From Aeoliella straminimaris (GTDB taxonomy: Bacteria; Planctomycetota; Planctomycetia; Pirellulales; Lacipirellulaceae): DNA of 64,000 nucleotides. Under the pieces are notes generated by a model, which ran no database searches, had not been told where the DNA came from, and saw nothing but the letters and a program-made list of their open reading frames with translations. Every line of letters begins with the position of its first letter. Within the stretch, counting starts at the first letter, position 1. Location: positions 1 to 64,000 of the forward strand of contig NZ_JAMXLR010000006.1 in NCBI RefSeq assembly GCF_024054565.1, read 5' to 3'. Positions 53,402 to 61,174 of the stretch are shown piece after piece. Both the position numbers and the translations under genes were made by a program.

Positions 53402-54544
53402 CTAGTACTCCACGTCCACCCACTTGCGTTCCTTGTTGCTCTGGACCATCGCTTCGCAAATGGCAATCTCGTTGTGGCCGTCGATGAAGGTGGCAAAGTC
53501 GCCGCCGGGGCGGGTACCGTTCAAGTGGCCGTAGACGTTGCGGAACAGGTTCTTCGGGCCATCGGGCCAGGCTTCGCCATGACCGCCGGGGAAGTGGGCG
53601 TACTCCTTGGCCTCGTCGTGCATCAGGCTGGCATCCTTCAGCATCATCTGGTTGGGCGTGTCGCGGTGGCCGATCCACAGTTCGTTGGGCCGCTGTTGGT
53701 CCCAGCACAGCGCAGAATTGGCGCCGTCGATCTCAAAGCTCAAGCGGTTCTTCTGCCCCGCCGCACACTGGCTGACGGTCATCACGCCATGGGCGCCGCT
53801 GTCGAACTCCAACAACACGCTGGCATAATCCTCGGTGTTGATGGGCATCGCTTCGTACTCGCCCGGCTGCAGTTCGCGGCCCGAGTAGGTTTCCATCTCC
53901 ACGGTGGGCTTTTTCCGCTCCTTGTGGATGGTCACCAGATCGGCCATCACGCTCTTGATCTTGGCGCCGGACACGAACTGCACGATGTCGCACCAGTGGC
54001 TGCCGATATCGGCGATGGCCCGCGAATCGCCCGACAATTCGGGGACCAGCCGCCAATTCCAGTCGGTCTCTTTGAGCAGCCAGTCCTGCAGATAGCTGCC
54101 ATGGATGGAATGCACCGGGCCGATGTCGCCCTTGGCCACCATCTGCTTGGCCTGCTGCACCAGCGGCATGAAACGGTAGTTGAAGTTAATGGCGTTCACC
54201 ACGCCTGCTTCATCAGCCAGTCGGACCAATTCTCGCGACTCGGTGCTGTTCATCGCCAGCGGCTTCTCGCTCACCACGTGCTTCGAGGCCTCGATGATGG
54301 CCTTATTGACCTCGAAGTGCAGATGGTTGGGCGTGCAGTTATGCACCACCTGAATTTGCGGATCGGCCAGCAGCTCGTGATAGTCGCCGTAGGCCTTGGG
54401 AATGGAGAGTTCGGCCGCCTTGGCCTCGGCCAGTTCCTGGTTACGCTCGGAAACTGCAATCACGTCGACAAATCCAAGTCGACGAATCGCCTCGACGTGC
54501 GCGGGGCCAATAAAACCAGTACCGATAATGGCTGTTTTAATCAT
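53402..54544 (-). CDS. Gfo/Idh/MocA-family oxidoreductase, copy 1
   Basis: A protein of 380 residues from the ATG at 54544. An N-terminal NAD(P)-binding fold opens MIKTAIIGTGFIGPAHVEAI, with the active-site EKPLA motif at about 95-99 (VSEKPLAMNS). The C-terminal alpha/beta domain has DIGSHWCDI (about 184), in which the His lies in the catalytic region. Family members oxidise or epimerise sugars and inositols. The next gene upstream is a second, divergent member. Confidence 0.87.
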   Translation of the reverse strand: MIKTAIIGTGFIGPAHVEAIRRLGFVDVIAVSERNQELAEAKAAELSIPKAYGDYHELLADPQIQVVHNCTPNHLHFEVNKAIIEASKHVVSEKPLAMNSTESRELVRLADEAGVVNAINFNYRFMPLVQQAKQMVAKGDIGPVHSIHGSYLQDWLLKETDWNWRLVPELSGDSRAIADIGSHWCDIVQFVSGAKIKSVMADLVTIHKERKKPTVEMETYSGRELQPGEYEAMPINTEDYASVLLEFDSGAHGVMTVSQCAAGQKNRLSFEIDGANSALCWDQQRPNELWIGHRDTPNQMMLKDASLMHDEAKEYAHFPGGHGEAWPDGPKNLFRNVYGHLNGTRPGGDFATFIDGHNEIAICEAMVQSNKERKWVDVEY

Positions 54545-54610
54545 GGGAGGTGGGTAGGGTTCGGGTTCTAGGTGAGCCGGAAGCGTCAGCGCCCGGAGGT
54601 AGGATTCGTT

Positions 54611-54762
54611 TTCACCACGGAGAACACAGAGGTCACGGAGTTTCTGGGAACACCAATCTCCGCCAATCGACACCAATCATGACCAGCGGAGAACAGCTAA
54701 CACTATTGTTCTCACTTCCTCCGCGTTCTCTGTGCCCTCTGTGGTTAGTGTTCTTAGCGGTT
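54611..54762. repeat. Inverted dispersed repeat, CCACAGAG...CACGGAG type (unit A)
   Basis: The left arm (about 54611-54640) reads CACCACGGAGAACACAGAGG and the right arm (54714-54762) contains the reverse form CTCTGTGCCCTCTGTGG followed by CTTAGCGGTT. The centre carries CACCAATC twice. The same arms recur at 60675-60710 and 61070-61126. The whole lies between the two Gfo/Idh/MocA genes. Confidence 0.7.
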
Positions 54763-54768
54763 GTCCAT

Positions 54769-55929
54769 TTACTCAATCTTCTCCACATCCGCCCAGCTGC
54801 CGGAGTCGATCGACTTGTCGACCGCATCCAGCACGGCGACCACTTGGGCGCCGTCGCGGAAGTCGGGCCAGCAGGGGCGGTCCTGGGCGATGTCTTCCAG
54901 CAGGTCGTACACCGCGTGGGTGAAGCCGTGTTCGTAGCCCAGGATGTGTCCTGGCGGCCACCAGTTGCCGACATACGGGTGACAGCCTTCGGTGGCCATA
55001 ATGCGGCGGAAGCCCTGCGAGTGCTCGGGGCACTCGGTGCTGTAGTACTCCAGCCAGTTCATGTCCTCGAAACACCAGGCCAGCGTCCCCTTGCTGCCGT
55101 TGATCTCGAAGCGGTTGAAGTTTTTCCGCCCCGGTGCGAGTCGCGTAGCTTCGAAGGTGCCAAACGCACCATTGGCAAATTTGGTGAGCCACATGCTGGT
55201 GTCGTCGACGGTGACTTGTTCGGTGCCTTCGCCGGCCGTGGCGGTGAGGCCGTCGCTGGTGCCCTCGGCCGGCCGCTCGGTGATGAAGGTTTTCTTCTGG
55301 CCGACGACGCTGGCCAGGTCGCCCACCAGGAAGTGGGCCAAATCGATGGCGTGGGCTCCCAGGTCGCCGTGGGCGCCGCTGCCGGCGGTGTCCTGCCGTA
55401 GTCGCCAGTTCATCGGGAATTCGGGATCGACCAGCCAGTCTTGCAGGTAGGTAAAGCGGGCGTGGCGGATCTCGCCAATTTCGTCCGCCTCGATCATCTT
55501 CTTGGCCAACGACACGGCGGGCACCCGGCGATAATTGAAGTTCACCATGTGCTTGACCCCCGCGGTGCGGACTTCGGCCAGCATGCGGCGGGCTTCGTCC
55601 AGCGTGGGGGCCAGCGGCTTCTCGCAGAACACGTGCTTACCGGCCTGGGCCGCGCCGATGGCCATTGCGGCGTGCGTGCTGCCGGGAGTGCCAATGTCCA
55701 CCAGATCGATGTCGTCCCGCTGGACCAGCTCCTGCCACATGATTTCGAAGCTTTCCCAGCCCCACCGCTTGGCGAATGCGGCAACCGCTTTCTCGTCGCG
55801 GCCGCAAACGGCCTTCATGACAGGTTTCGCCGTGGTGTCGAAGAACTTGTCGACCGTCATGTAGGCGTTGGAGTGTGCCTTGCCCATGAATTTGTAGCCG
55901 ATCAGTCCGACATTGATGTCCGCTGGCAT
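54769..55929 (-). CDS. Gfo/Idh/MocA-family oxidoreductase, copy 2
   Basis: A protein of 386 residues from the ATG at 55929. INVGLIGYKFMGKAHSNAY is the Rossmann opening, CEKPLAPT holds the catalytic Lys, and GDLGAHAIDLAHFLVGD (about 185-201) the conserved Asp/His segment. GWESFEIMWQELVQ and WWPPGHILGYEHGF are typical of the myo-inositol-dehydrogenase-like branch common in planctomycetes. It is divergent from copy 1 and separated from it by a repeat, so independent origin rather than recent duplication. Confidence 0.87.
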   Translation of the reverse strand: MPADINVGLIGYKFMGKAHSNAYMTVDKFFDTTAKPVMKAVCGRDEKAVAAFAKRWGWESFEIMWQELVQRDDIDLVDIGTPGSTHAAMAIGAAQAGKHVFCEKPLAPTLDEARRMLAEVRTAGVKHMVNFNYRRVPAVSLAKKMIEADEIGEIRHARFTYLQDWLVDPEFPMNWRLRQDTAGSGAHGDLGAHAIDLAHFLVGDLASVVGQKKTFITERPAEGTSDGLTATAGEGTEQVTVDDTSMWLTKFANGAFGTFEATRLAPGRKNFNRFEINGSKGTLAWCFEDMNWLEYYSTECPEHSQGFRRIMATEGCHPYVGNWWPPGHILGYEHGFTHAVYDLLEDIAQDRPCWPDFRDGAQVVAVLDAVDKSIDSGSWADVEKIE

Positions 55930-56061
55930 AAAGGTTGACTCCAAGCTGTCGTGGGGAAGAGTGGCCGCCCGCTGGTGTCGAAGGCGGTAGTAAAGGCATA
56001 ATGCGAAGCCATCCAGGATAATGGCACCCGTACACCGCTCGCAACCATGGCCCGATGAAAG

Positions 56062-56691
56062 ATGGCCCAACGAAAGATGGCCCGATTGAAGACCGTACCT
56101 TTCGACCCGCCGGCGCTGCTATTGCCCGAGCGTGTGACTGCTTTATTAGACGACGCCGACGAGCGAATCGACGGTTTTCAGTTCGAGCATCGCGATACGC
56201 CCGTCGCCGCGTTCGTGCCCAGCGACTTTGTACTGGTCTACCAGTCGCTGGCAGCCATTGCCGCGACAAACCTCGCGCCGGGCCGGCGGTTCGTGGAATG
56301 GGGTTCGGGCGTGGGCGTGGTGACCTGCCTGGCCGCGATGCTGGGCTTCGACGCTGTGGGCATCGAGATCGAGGACGACCTGGTGGACGTTTCCCGCGAG
56401 TTGGCCTCCGACCACGGCGTCGACGCCGACTTCGTCGCCGGCAGCTTTGTACCCATCGACGAGGTGGATCTGTTCGACCTGACGGGCGACTTCAACTGGG
56501 TGCGGACCGACGCGGTGAGCGCCTACGACGAACTGGACCTTGAGCCCGACGACTTCGACCTGGTGTACTGCTACCCCTGGCCCGGCGAAGAGGCGTTGAG
56601 CGAAGAACTGTTCGCTGAGTGCTGCGCCACCGGTTCGCTACTGTTGAGCTATCATGGCCGCGACGGTGTGAAGTTGCGTCGACGGATGTGA
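56062..56691 (+). CDS. Class I SAM-dependent methyltransferase-like protein
   Basis: A protein of 209 residues. GRRFVEWGSGVGVVTCLAAMLG (about 74-95) is SAM motif I, followed by AVGIEIEDDLVDVSREL (motif II) and FDLVYCYPWPGEE (about 165-177, motif IV region). An ATG five codons in is an alternative start. Substrate unknown. It is divergent from the Gfo/Idh/MocA gene, with about 130 bases between. Confidence 0.75.
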   Translation: MAQRKMARLKTVPFDPPALLLPERVTALLDDADERIDGFQFEHRDTPVAAFVPSDFVLVYQSLAAIAATNLAPGRRFVEWGSGVGVVTCLAAMLGFDAVGIEIEDDLVDVSRELASDHGVDADFVAGSFVPIDEVDLFDLTGDFNWVRTDAVSAYDELDLEPDDFDLVYCYPWPGEEALSEELFAECCATGSLLLSYHGRDGVKLRRRM

Positions 56692-56813
56692 GCAGCAGTC
56701 CCTGCCGACGGACTGCGCCCAGTCGGTCGGTGGCGGCGGAATAATTGAGCTGCGTACAGACGAACGATCGTCATCGGTGAAACCTGGCCTATTCCAGAAC
56801 AGGGGGAATTTCG

Positions 56814-57803
56814 ATGAACGCGAGAAAACTCTGTCTCCTACTTGCAGCCTGGGCGTGTGTTGCTCTACCAACGTCCGTCGCCCAGCAGACCGACATCGAC
56901 ACCCTCCGCGAAGAGATTCGCACCGCCTGGGCCAAACGTCGCGAGGGCATCAAGACGCTGCGGGTGGAGGCGACGATTGAACGATTCGTCCCAGGAACGA
57001 AGGACCAGGACGTCAATGGCAATCCATTCGGCCAGGTGACATCCAGTAAGTACCTGAATACCCACCTCGAGCTGGCTTATAGCCGGGCTGGCGAGAAACG
57101 CTGGGTGCGGCTTCATACGGACGAGAATCTAGTGCAAGCTAAGCCGCTGATCCTCAAACCGTACACCCTTATACAAGGCTTCGACGGAGAGGAGACGCGA
57201 ATGCTGCTTGACGGGGGACTGACTCCGATACCGTCTTGCCAAGTGGAGCAGAGCGAGACGCCTGATAGTTTCCTGACCGACGGCACGACTCTGCTTCCAC
57301 TGTTAGTTTGGAGCGAACTGGACGAGAAACTGGAGCGAGGAGGATGGCAACCCGATCGGATGACGCCGGAGAGCCCAGCGGAGGTAGTCGATCGTACGAA
57401 GCTCGTACGCTTTAGTGTGCCACGCAACAACGGCTGGACATCAACCTTGGAACTCGACCCGAAACATGGTTGGGCTCCCGTTCGCTGGAAATCGCAGCTA
57501 AATGGACAGCCGAGGTTTTCGCTCAAGCTACAGTACGACACTTCGGACCCCGCTGACCCAAAAATAATTGGCTGGAAGTCGGAGCGATACTTTGGAGAGG
57601 GCAAGCTCGAATCGAGCGAGGTGGCCCAGGTCACTAAGCTGGAAATAAACAAGCCCGTTGCCGACAAAGAATTTGAAGTCGCCTTCCCAGCTGGGGTGCA
57701 AGTGATGACCATTAACGAGAAAGGTCGCAAGCATATCGTCCTGCCGCGCAAGGATAAGCCAATTCCCGCAGACGAGTGGCAGTTTGGCAAGTCCGAGGAT
57801 TAG
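56814..57803 (+). CDS. Secreted hypothetical protein
   Basis: A protein of 329 residues. AGGGGGAA stands before the ATG. Signal peptide NARKLCLLLAAWACVALPTSVA, then a helix (DTLREEIRTAWAKRREGIKTL) and a long antiparallel-strand domain with repeated 'x-W-V-R-L-H/W-K-S' strands. The layout resembles LolA-like or lipoprotein-carrier folds, which is a guess from the pattern only. It lies 71 bases upstream of the UbiD-family gene on the same strand. Confidence 0.6.
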   Translation: MNARKLCLLLAAWACVALPTSVAQQTDIDTLREEIRTAWAKRREGIKTLRVEATIERFVPGTKDQDVNGNPFGQVTSSKYLNTHLELAYSRAGEKRWVRLHTDENLVQAKPLILKPYTLIQGFDGEETRMLLDGGLTPIPSCQVEQSETPDSFLTDGTTLLPLLVWSELDEKLERGGWQPDRMTPESPAEVVDRTKLVRFSVPRNNGWTSTLELDPKHGWAPVRWKSQLNGQPRFSLKLQYDTSDPADPKIIGWKSERYFGEGKLESSEVAQVTKLEINKPVADKEFEVAFPAGVQVMTINEKGRKHIVLPRKDKPIPADEWQFGKSED

Positions 57804-57874
57804 GGGCGGTGTGCGGTGGGGGGCTGGCGGTGCTACGATACTCGTAACCCACTGCACACCGCCCACGGCCCGCC

Positions 57875-59737
57875 ATGACCTACCGCTCCCTAAGACAATG
57901 CACCGACGACCTCGAGCGTCACAAGCACTTGGTGCGGATCGATGCGCCGATCGACGCTAACCTCGAAGCGGCCGCCATTCATCGCCGGGTGTTTGCGGCT
58001 GGTGGGCCGGCGCTCTTGTTCACGAACGTGGTCGGCTGCAAGTTTCCGATGGTGAGCAACCTGTTCGGCACCTGGGAGCGATGCCAATTTCTATTTCGCG
58101 ACACGTATGATGCCGTAGAGCGATTGGTGCAGCTGAAGATCGACCCGATGGCCGCGCTGCGCTCGCCGCTCAAATACGCCACCGCGCCGCTGGCGGCCAT
58201 GACCATGCTGCCGAAGCTGGTGGGTGACGGGCCGGTGATGGCCCACGAGACCACCATCAGCCAGCTGCCGCAGTTGGTAAGTTGGCCGCGAGATGGTGGG
58301 CCGTTCGTCACGCTGCCGCAGGTTTATACCGAGGACGTTCGCGCTCCTGGGCTCAAGCGGTCGAACCTGGGGATGTATCGCATTCAGCTCGCCGGCCGAG
58401 ACTACAAGGCCGACGAGGAGATCGGGCTGCACTATCAGATCCATCGCTCAATTGGTGTGCATCAGCGGATGGCCATGGACGCCGGCAAGCCGTTTCGCGT
58501 GAACATCTTCGTCGGTGGCTCCCCGGCCATGAATCTGGCGGCCGTGATGCCGCTGCCCGAGGGGATGAGCGAGTTGACGTTCGCCGGCGCGCTGAGCGGT
58601 CAGCGCATCCGGATGGTTCGCCGCCCCGATGGTCTGCCGGTGCACGCCGATACCGACTTCGCGATCTGCGGCACCGTCATTCCCGGCGCGCTCAAGCCCG
58701 AGGGGCCCTTTGGCGATCACCTGGGATACTATTCGCTGGAGCATCCCTTTCCGGTGCTCAAAGTGGAGCACGTCTATCATCGCAAGGACGCCATTTGGCC
58801 ATTCACGGTGGTGGGCCGGCCGCCGCAGGAAGATACGTTTTTCGGTAGGCTGATTCACGAGCTCACGGGCCCGATCATTCCCACCGTGCTGCCCGGCATC
58901 AAAGCAGTACACGCGGTGGACGAGTCGGGCGTGCATCCACTGCTCTTGGCGATCGGCAGCGAACGGTACATGCCGTTCCGCGAGGTCGACCGCCCGCAGG
59001 AGCTACTCACTCAAGCATGTGCGATTCTCGGGCAGGGGCAGTTGTCGCTAGCCAAGTTCCTCTGGATTGCGGCCGAGCACGACGACCCCGCGCTCGATCT
59101 GCACGATATTGAAAAGTTCTTCACCCACATGCTGGCCCGCGCCGACTGGACACGCGACCTGCACTTCCACACCGAGACGACGATCGACACGCTCGACTAC
59201 TCGGGCAGCGACTTAAATGCCGGCTCAAAATTGGTGGTCGCGGCGGTTGGCCCGCCGCGGTTCGAACTTGCCACGGAAGTTCCCAGCAACCTCCGCCTGC
59301 CGGAGGGCTTCAGCAACCCGCGCGTCGTGATGCCGGGCGTGCTGGCGGTTGACGGCCCGAAGCTGCCCGCGCCAACGTTCGAACTGCCGAGTTCTACGCC
59401 CGACACGCAGTCCGAAGTGCGCCGCTTCTGCGAATTCTACTCGTCCAATGACGCGATCAATCGTTTCCGCATGGTACTAGTGGTGAACGATGCGAACTTT
59501 GTGGCCGAGTCGCTGAGCAACTTCCTGTGGGTGGCTTTCACACGCACCAACCCGGCGGCCGACGTCGATGGCATCGAAGCTTTCACCCGCAACAAACACT
59601 GGGGCTGCCGCGGGGCGTTGGTGCTGGATGCGAGGATCAAGCCGCATCATGCACCGGTGTTGGAGGAGGATCCGGAAGTGACGAAGAAGATTGAGACGAT
59701 GGCTGTGAGCGGAGGACCATTGGCTGGAGTGATCTAG
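57875..59737 (+). CDS. UbiD-family (prenylated-FMN) decarboxylase
   Basis: A protein of 620 residues, longer than the ~490 of E. coli UbiD and nearer to the menaquinone/aryl-decarboxylase branch. LKYATAPLAAMTMLPKLV, GMYRIQLAGRDY and GLHYQIHRSIGVHQ form the N-terminal domain. NIFVGGSPAMNLAAVMPLPEGMSE, then GALKPEGPFGDHLGYYSLEHPFPVLKV, contains the catalytic E-G-P-F-G-D block. It catalyses reversible decarboxylation of aromatic or alpha,beta-unsaturated acids. No UbiX flavin prenyltransferase gene is in the window. Confidence 0.88.
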   Translation: MTYRSLRQCTDDLERHKHLVRIDAPIDANLEAAAIHRRVFAAGGPALLFTNVVGCKFPMVSNLFGTWERCQFLFRDTYDAVERLVQLKIDPMAALRSPLKYATAPLAAMTMLPKLVGDGPVMAHETTISQLPQLVSWPRDGGPFVTLPQVYTEDVRAPGLKRSNLGMYRIQLAGRDYKADEEIGLHYQIHRSIGVHQRMAMDAGKPFRVNIFVGGSPAMNLAAVMPLPEGMSELTFAGALSGQRIRMVRRPDGLPVHADTDFAICGTVIPGALKPEGPFGDHLGYYSLEHPFPVLKVEHVYHRKDAIWPFTVVGRPPQEDTFFGRLIHELTGPIIPTVLPGIKAVHAVDESGVHPLLLAIGSERYMPFREVDRPQELLTQACAILGQGQLSLAKFLWIAAEHDDPALDLHDIEKFFTHMLARADWTRDLHFHTETTIDTLDYSGSDLNAGSKLVVAAVGPPRFELATEVPSNLRLPEGFSNPRVVMPGVLAVDGPKLPAPTFELPSSTPDTQSEVRRFCEFYSSNDAINRFRMVLVVNDANFVAESLSNFLWVAFTRTNPAADVDGIEAFTRNKHWGCRGALVLDARIKPHHAPVLEEDPEVTKKIETMAVSGGPLAGVI

Positions 59738-59797
59738 CCGATGATCTACTGAATTGGAGCTTGTTTCCACTGTCAGAGCAACATTGAGAGGTACCAG

Positions 59798-60301
59798 ATG
59801 AGTTTTGACATCTTCTTCATTTCCAGCCGCTGGTCAGATGAGCCCCAATCTAGGACCAATCCTTTCACGGGAGAAACATCGTGCGAGAAGGTGCTATTGC
59901 CATTGTCCGATAGAGAGCGCATAGCGGCACAAGCTGTCCTAGAAGAACTAACCCCAGAAGGGCTGGACAATCATGGCTGCTATTCTCGTGACTTCGCAGA
60001 AGGTGGTTCGGTTGAAGTGTTTGCGGAAGATCTGGTTGACGGGTGCATGGTCGCCATTCGAGGCAGTCTATCAGACCCGGTGCTTGACCTGCTGCTTCGG
60101 CTTGGGACAGCAGGCAATATGAGCATGTGTCCCGCAATGGATCCACCAGTCGTAGTCGCCACGTCGGATCAAGTACTGCGAAACGCTCCTGCCACTTATA
60201 AGAACCGCGCGCTATGCACTACCATAGAAGAATTACGTGCAGTCCTCGCTAATGGCTTTGAAGGCTGGAAGCGATTCCGTGATATGGTGGTCGACAGTTA
60301 G
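59798..60301 (+). CDS. Small cytosolic hypothetical protein
   Basis: A protein of 167 residues with GAGAGGT seven bases before the ATG. It starts MSFDIFFISSRW, an opening common in small soluble hypothetical proteins (some next to polymorphic toxins). It then has charged helices and an ATYKNRALCTTIEELRAVL helix. There is no signal peptide or metal motif. GC is lower than its neighbours, hinting at acquisition. An immunity-like role is possible but unproven. Confidence 0.55.
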   Translation: MSFDIFFISSRWSDEPQSRTNPFTGETSCEKVLLPLSDRERIAAQAVLEELTPEGLDNHGCYSRDFAEGGSVEVFAEDLVDGCMVAIRGSLSDPVLDLLLRLGTAGNMSMCPAMDPPVVVATSDQVLRNAPATYKNRALCTTIEELRAVLANGFEGWKRFRDMVVDS

Positions 60302-60327
60302 TCAAGAAAGCAACGGCCGAGCGTTTT

Positions 60328-60654
60328 ATGCTCGCTAGTTCCCTCAATCTGAACGACGCCCAGTGGTGGTTGGTGATGGTGTTCGTCGCCTTCCTGGGTG
60401 GGTGCGTCGGTAGTTTTTTGAACGTGGTGATGTACCGCCTGCCGCGCGGCGAAAGCATCGTGTGGCCCGGCTCGCACTGCCCCAAGTGCCAGCATGCCAT
60501 TCGCCCCTGGCACAACTTGCCGGTACTGGGCTGGCTGATGCTCCGCGGCAAATGCTACGACTGCAAGGAACCCATTTCGCCCAAATACCCACTGGTCGAG
60601 TTCGTCACGGCCGCCGTGTTCGTCCTGGTGGCGCTCGCCATGGGGATGAGTTAG
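60328..60654 (+). CDS. Prepilin peptidase N-terminal domain only (truncated A24)
   Basis: A protein of 108 residues. It reads FLGGCVGSFLNVVMYRLPRGESIVWPGSHCPKCQHAIRPWHNLPVLGWLMLRGKCYDCKEPISPKYPLVEFVTA. This is the complete N-terminal domain of type IV prepilin peptidases with its C-x2-C...C-x2-C zinc site. The frame stops in the next helix, before any of the catalytic aspartate helices. A dispersed repeat begins about 20 bases later, so the loss of the rest may be linked to a rearrangement. It is either a broken gene or a stand-alone domain. Confidence 0.8.
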   Translation: MLASSLNLNDAQWWLVMVFVAFLGGCVGSFLNVVMYRLPRGESIVWPGSHCPKCQHAIRPWHNLPVLGWLMLRGKCYDCKEPISPKYPLVEFVTAAVFVLVALAMGMS

Positions 60655-60674
60655 ACTCAAGGAACTGCAAGAGA

Positions 60675-60710
60675 GAATAACCACAGAGGCCACAGAGGGA
60701 CACGGAGAAG
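60675..60710. repeat. Dispersed repeat arm (unit B, left)
   Basis: Contains AACCACAGAGGCCACAGAGG followed by GACACGGAGAAGAG, the same family as 54611-54640. It is paired with the inverted copy at 61070-61126. Confidence 0.75.
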
Positions 60711-60714
60711 AGAT

Positions 60715-61068
60715 TTGGAAATCGCTCGCCCCATTGATCCCGGTTTCTCTACGGCGGATGCCGATCACCCTGCACTTCACTACGAGGACCATACACTCGT
60801 CTTGGAGTTCGTCGATTGGCGTGAGAAACAAGTGCGTGTGTGCTTTGACACAGTGTATGCAATGCGATGGCAATCTATCGAGGAGCTATTGGACCAAGAA
60901 CGCTACGATGGAGCCTGCGAGGTTCTAAACTCAGATTGGTTCGCCAAACACGTTTCTCAGCAGTGCCTGGACGACGACGGCGAAGAGCACCACCACTATA
61001 GATTCAATTTTAATTCAGCAGGATCTCTTGATGTGATTTGTAGAGACTTCAGCCTTGAATCACCGTGA
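60715..61068 (+). CDS. Small hypothetical protein enclosed by an inverted repeat
   Basis: A protein of 117 residues from a TTG at 60715; GGAG in the repeat arm sits seven bases upstream. The sequence is ordered-looking and acidic (HYEDHTLVLEFVDWREKQVRVCF, then QSIEELLDQERYDGA, HHHYRFNFNSAGSLDVICRDFSLES). There is no membrane segment. Its GC is lower than the surroundings and both flanks are arms of one dispersed inverted repeat, so acquisition together with the repeat is likely. No family recognised. Confidence 0.5.
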   Translation: MEIARPIDPGFSTADADHPALHYEDHTLVLEFVDWREKQVRVCFDTVYAMRWQSIEELLDQERYDGACEVLNSDWFAKHVSQQCLDDDGEEHHHYRFNFNSAGSLDVICRDFSLESP

Positions 61069-61069
61069 C

Positions 61070-61126
61070 ACTCTCGGTGTCCTCTGTGCTCTCTGTGGTT
61101 AGTCTTCTTCGAATCCTTAGCGGTTC
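61070..61126. repeat. Dispersed repeat arm (unit B, right, inverted)
   Basis: Contains GTGTCCTCTGTGCTCTCTGT followed by GGTTAGTCTTCTTC and CTTAGCGGTT. It is the inverse of the left arm and shares the CTTAGCGGTT end with the right arm of unit A at about 54753. Confidence 0.75.
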
Positions 61127-61137
61127 CATACGAAATT

Positions 61138-61170
61138 CCCTGATCCCCGACCCCTGACCCCCGACCCCTC
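61138..61170. repeat. Short CCCCGA/CCCCTGA tandem tract
   Basis: CCCTGAT, CCCCGA, CCCCTGA, CCCCCGA and CCCCTC follow each other without other sequence, just before the start of the metallo-beta-lactamase gene. Confidence 0.6.
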
Positions 61171-61174
61171 ATCT

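Noticed and set aside
53474..54571. 365-residue plus-strand frame across the first Gfo/Idh/MocA gene
   Set aside because: Antisense shadow; the minus-strand protein has the full family signature.
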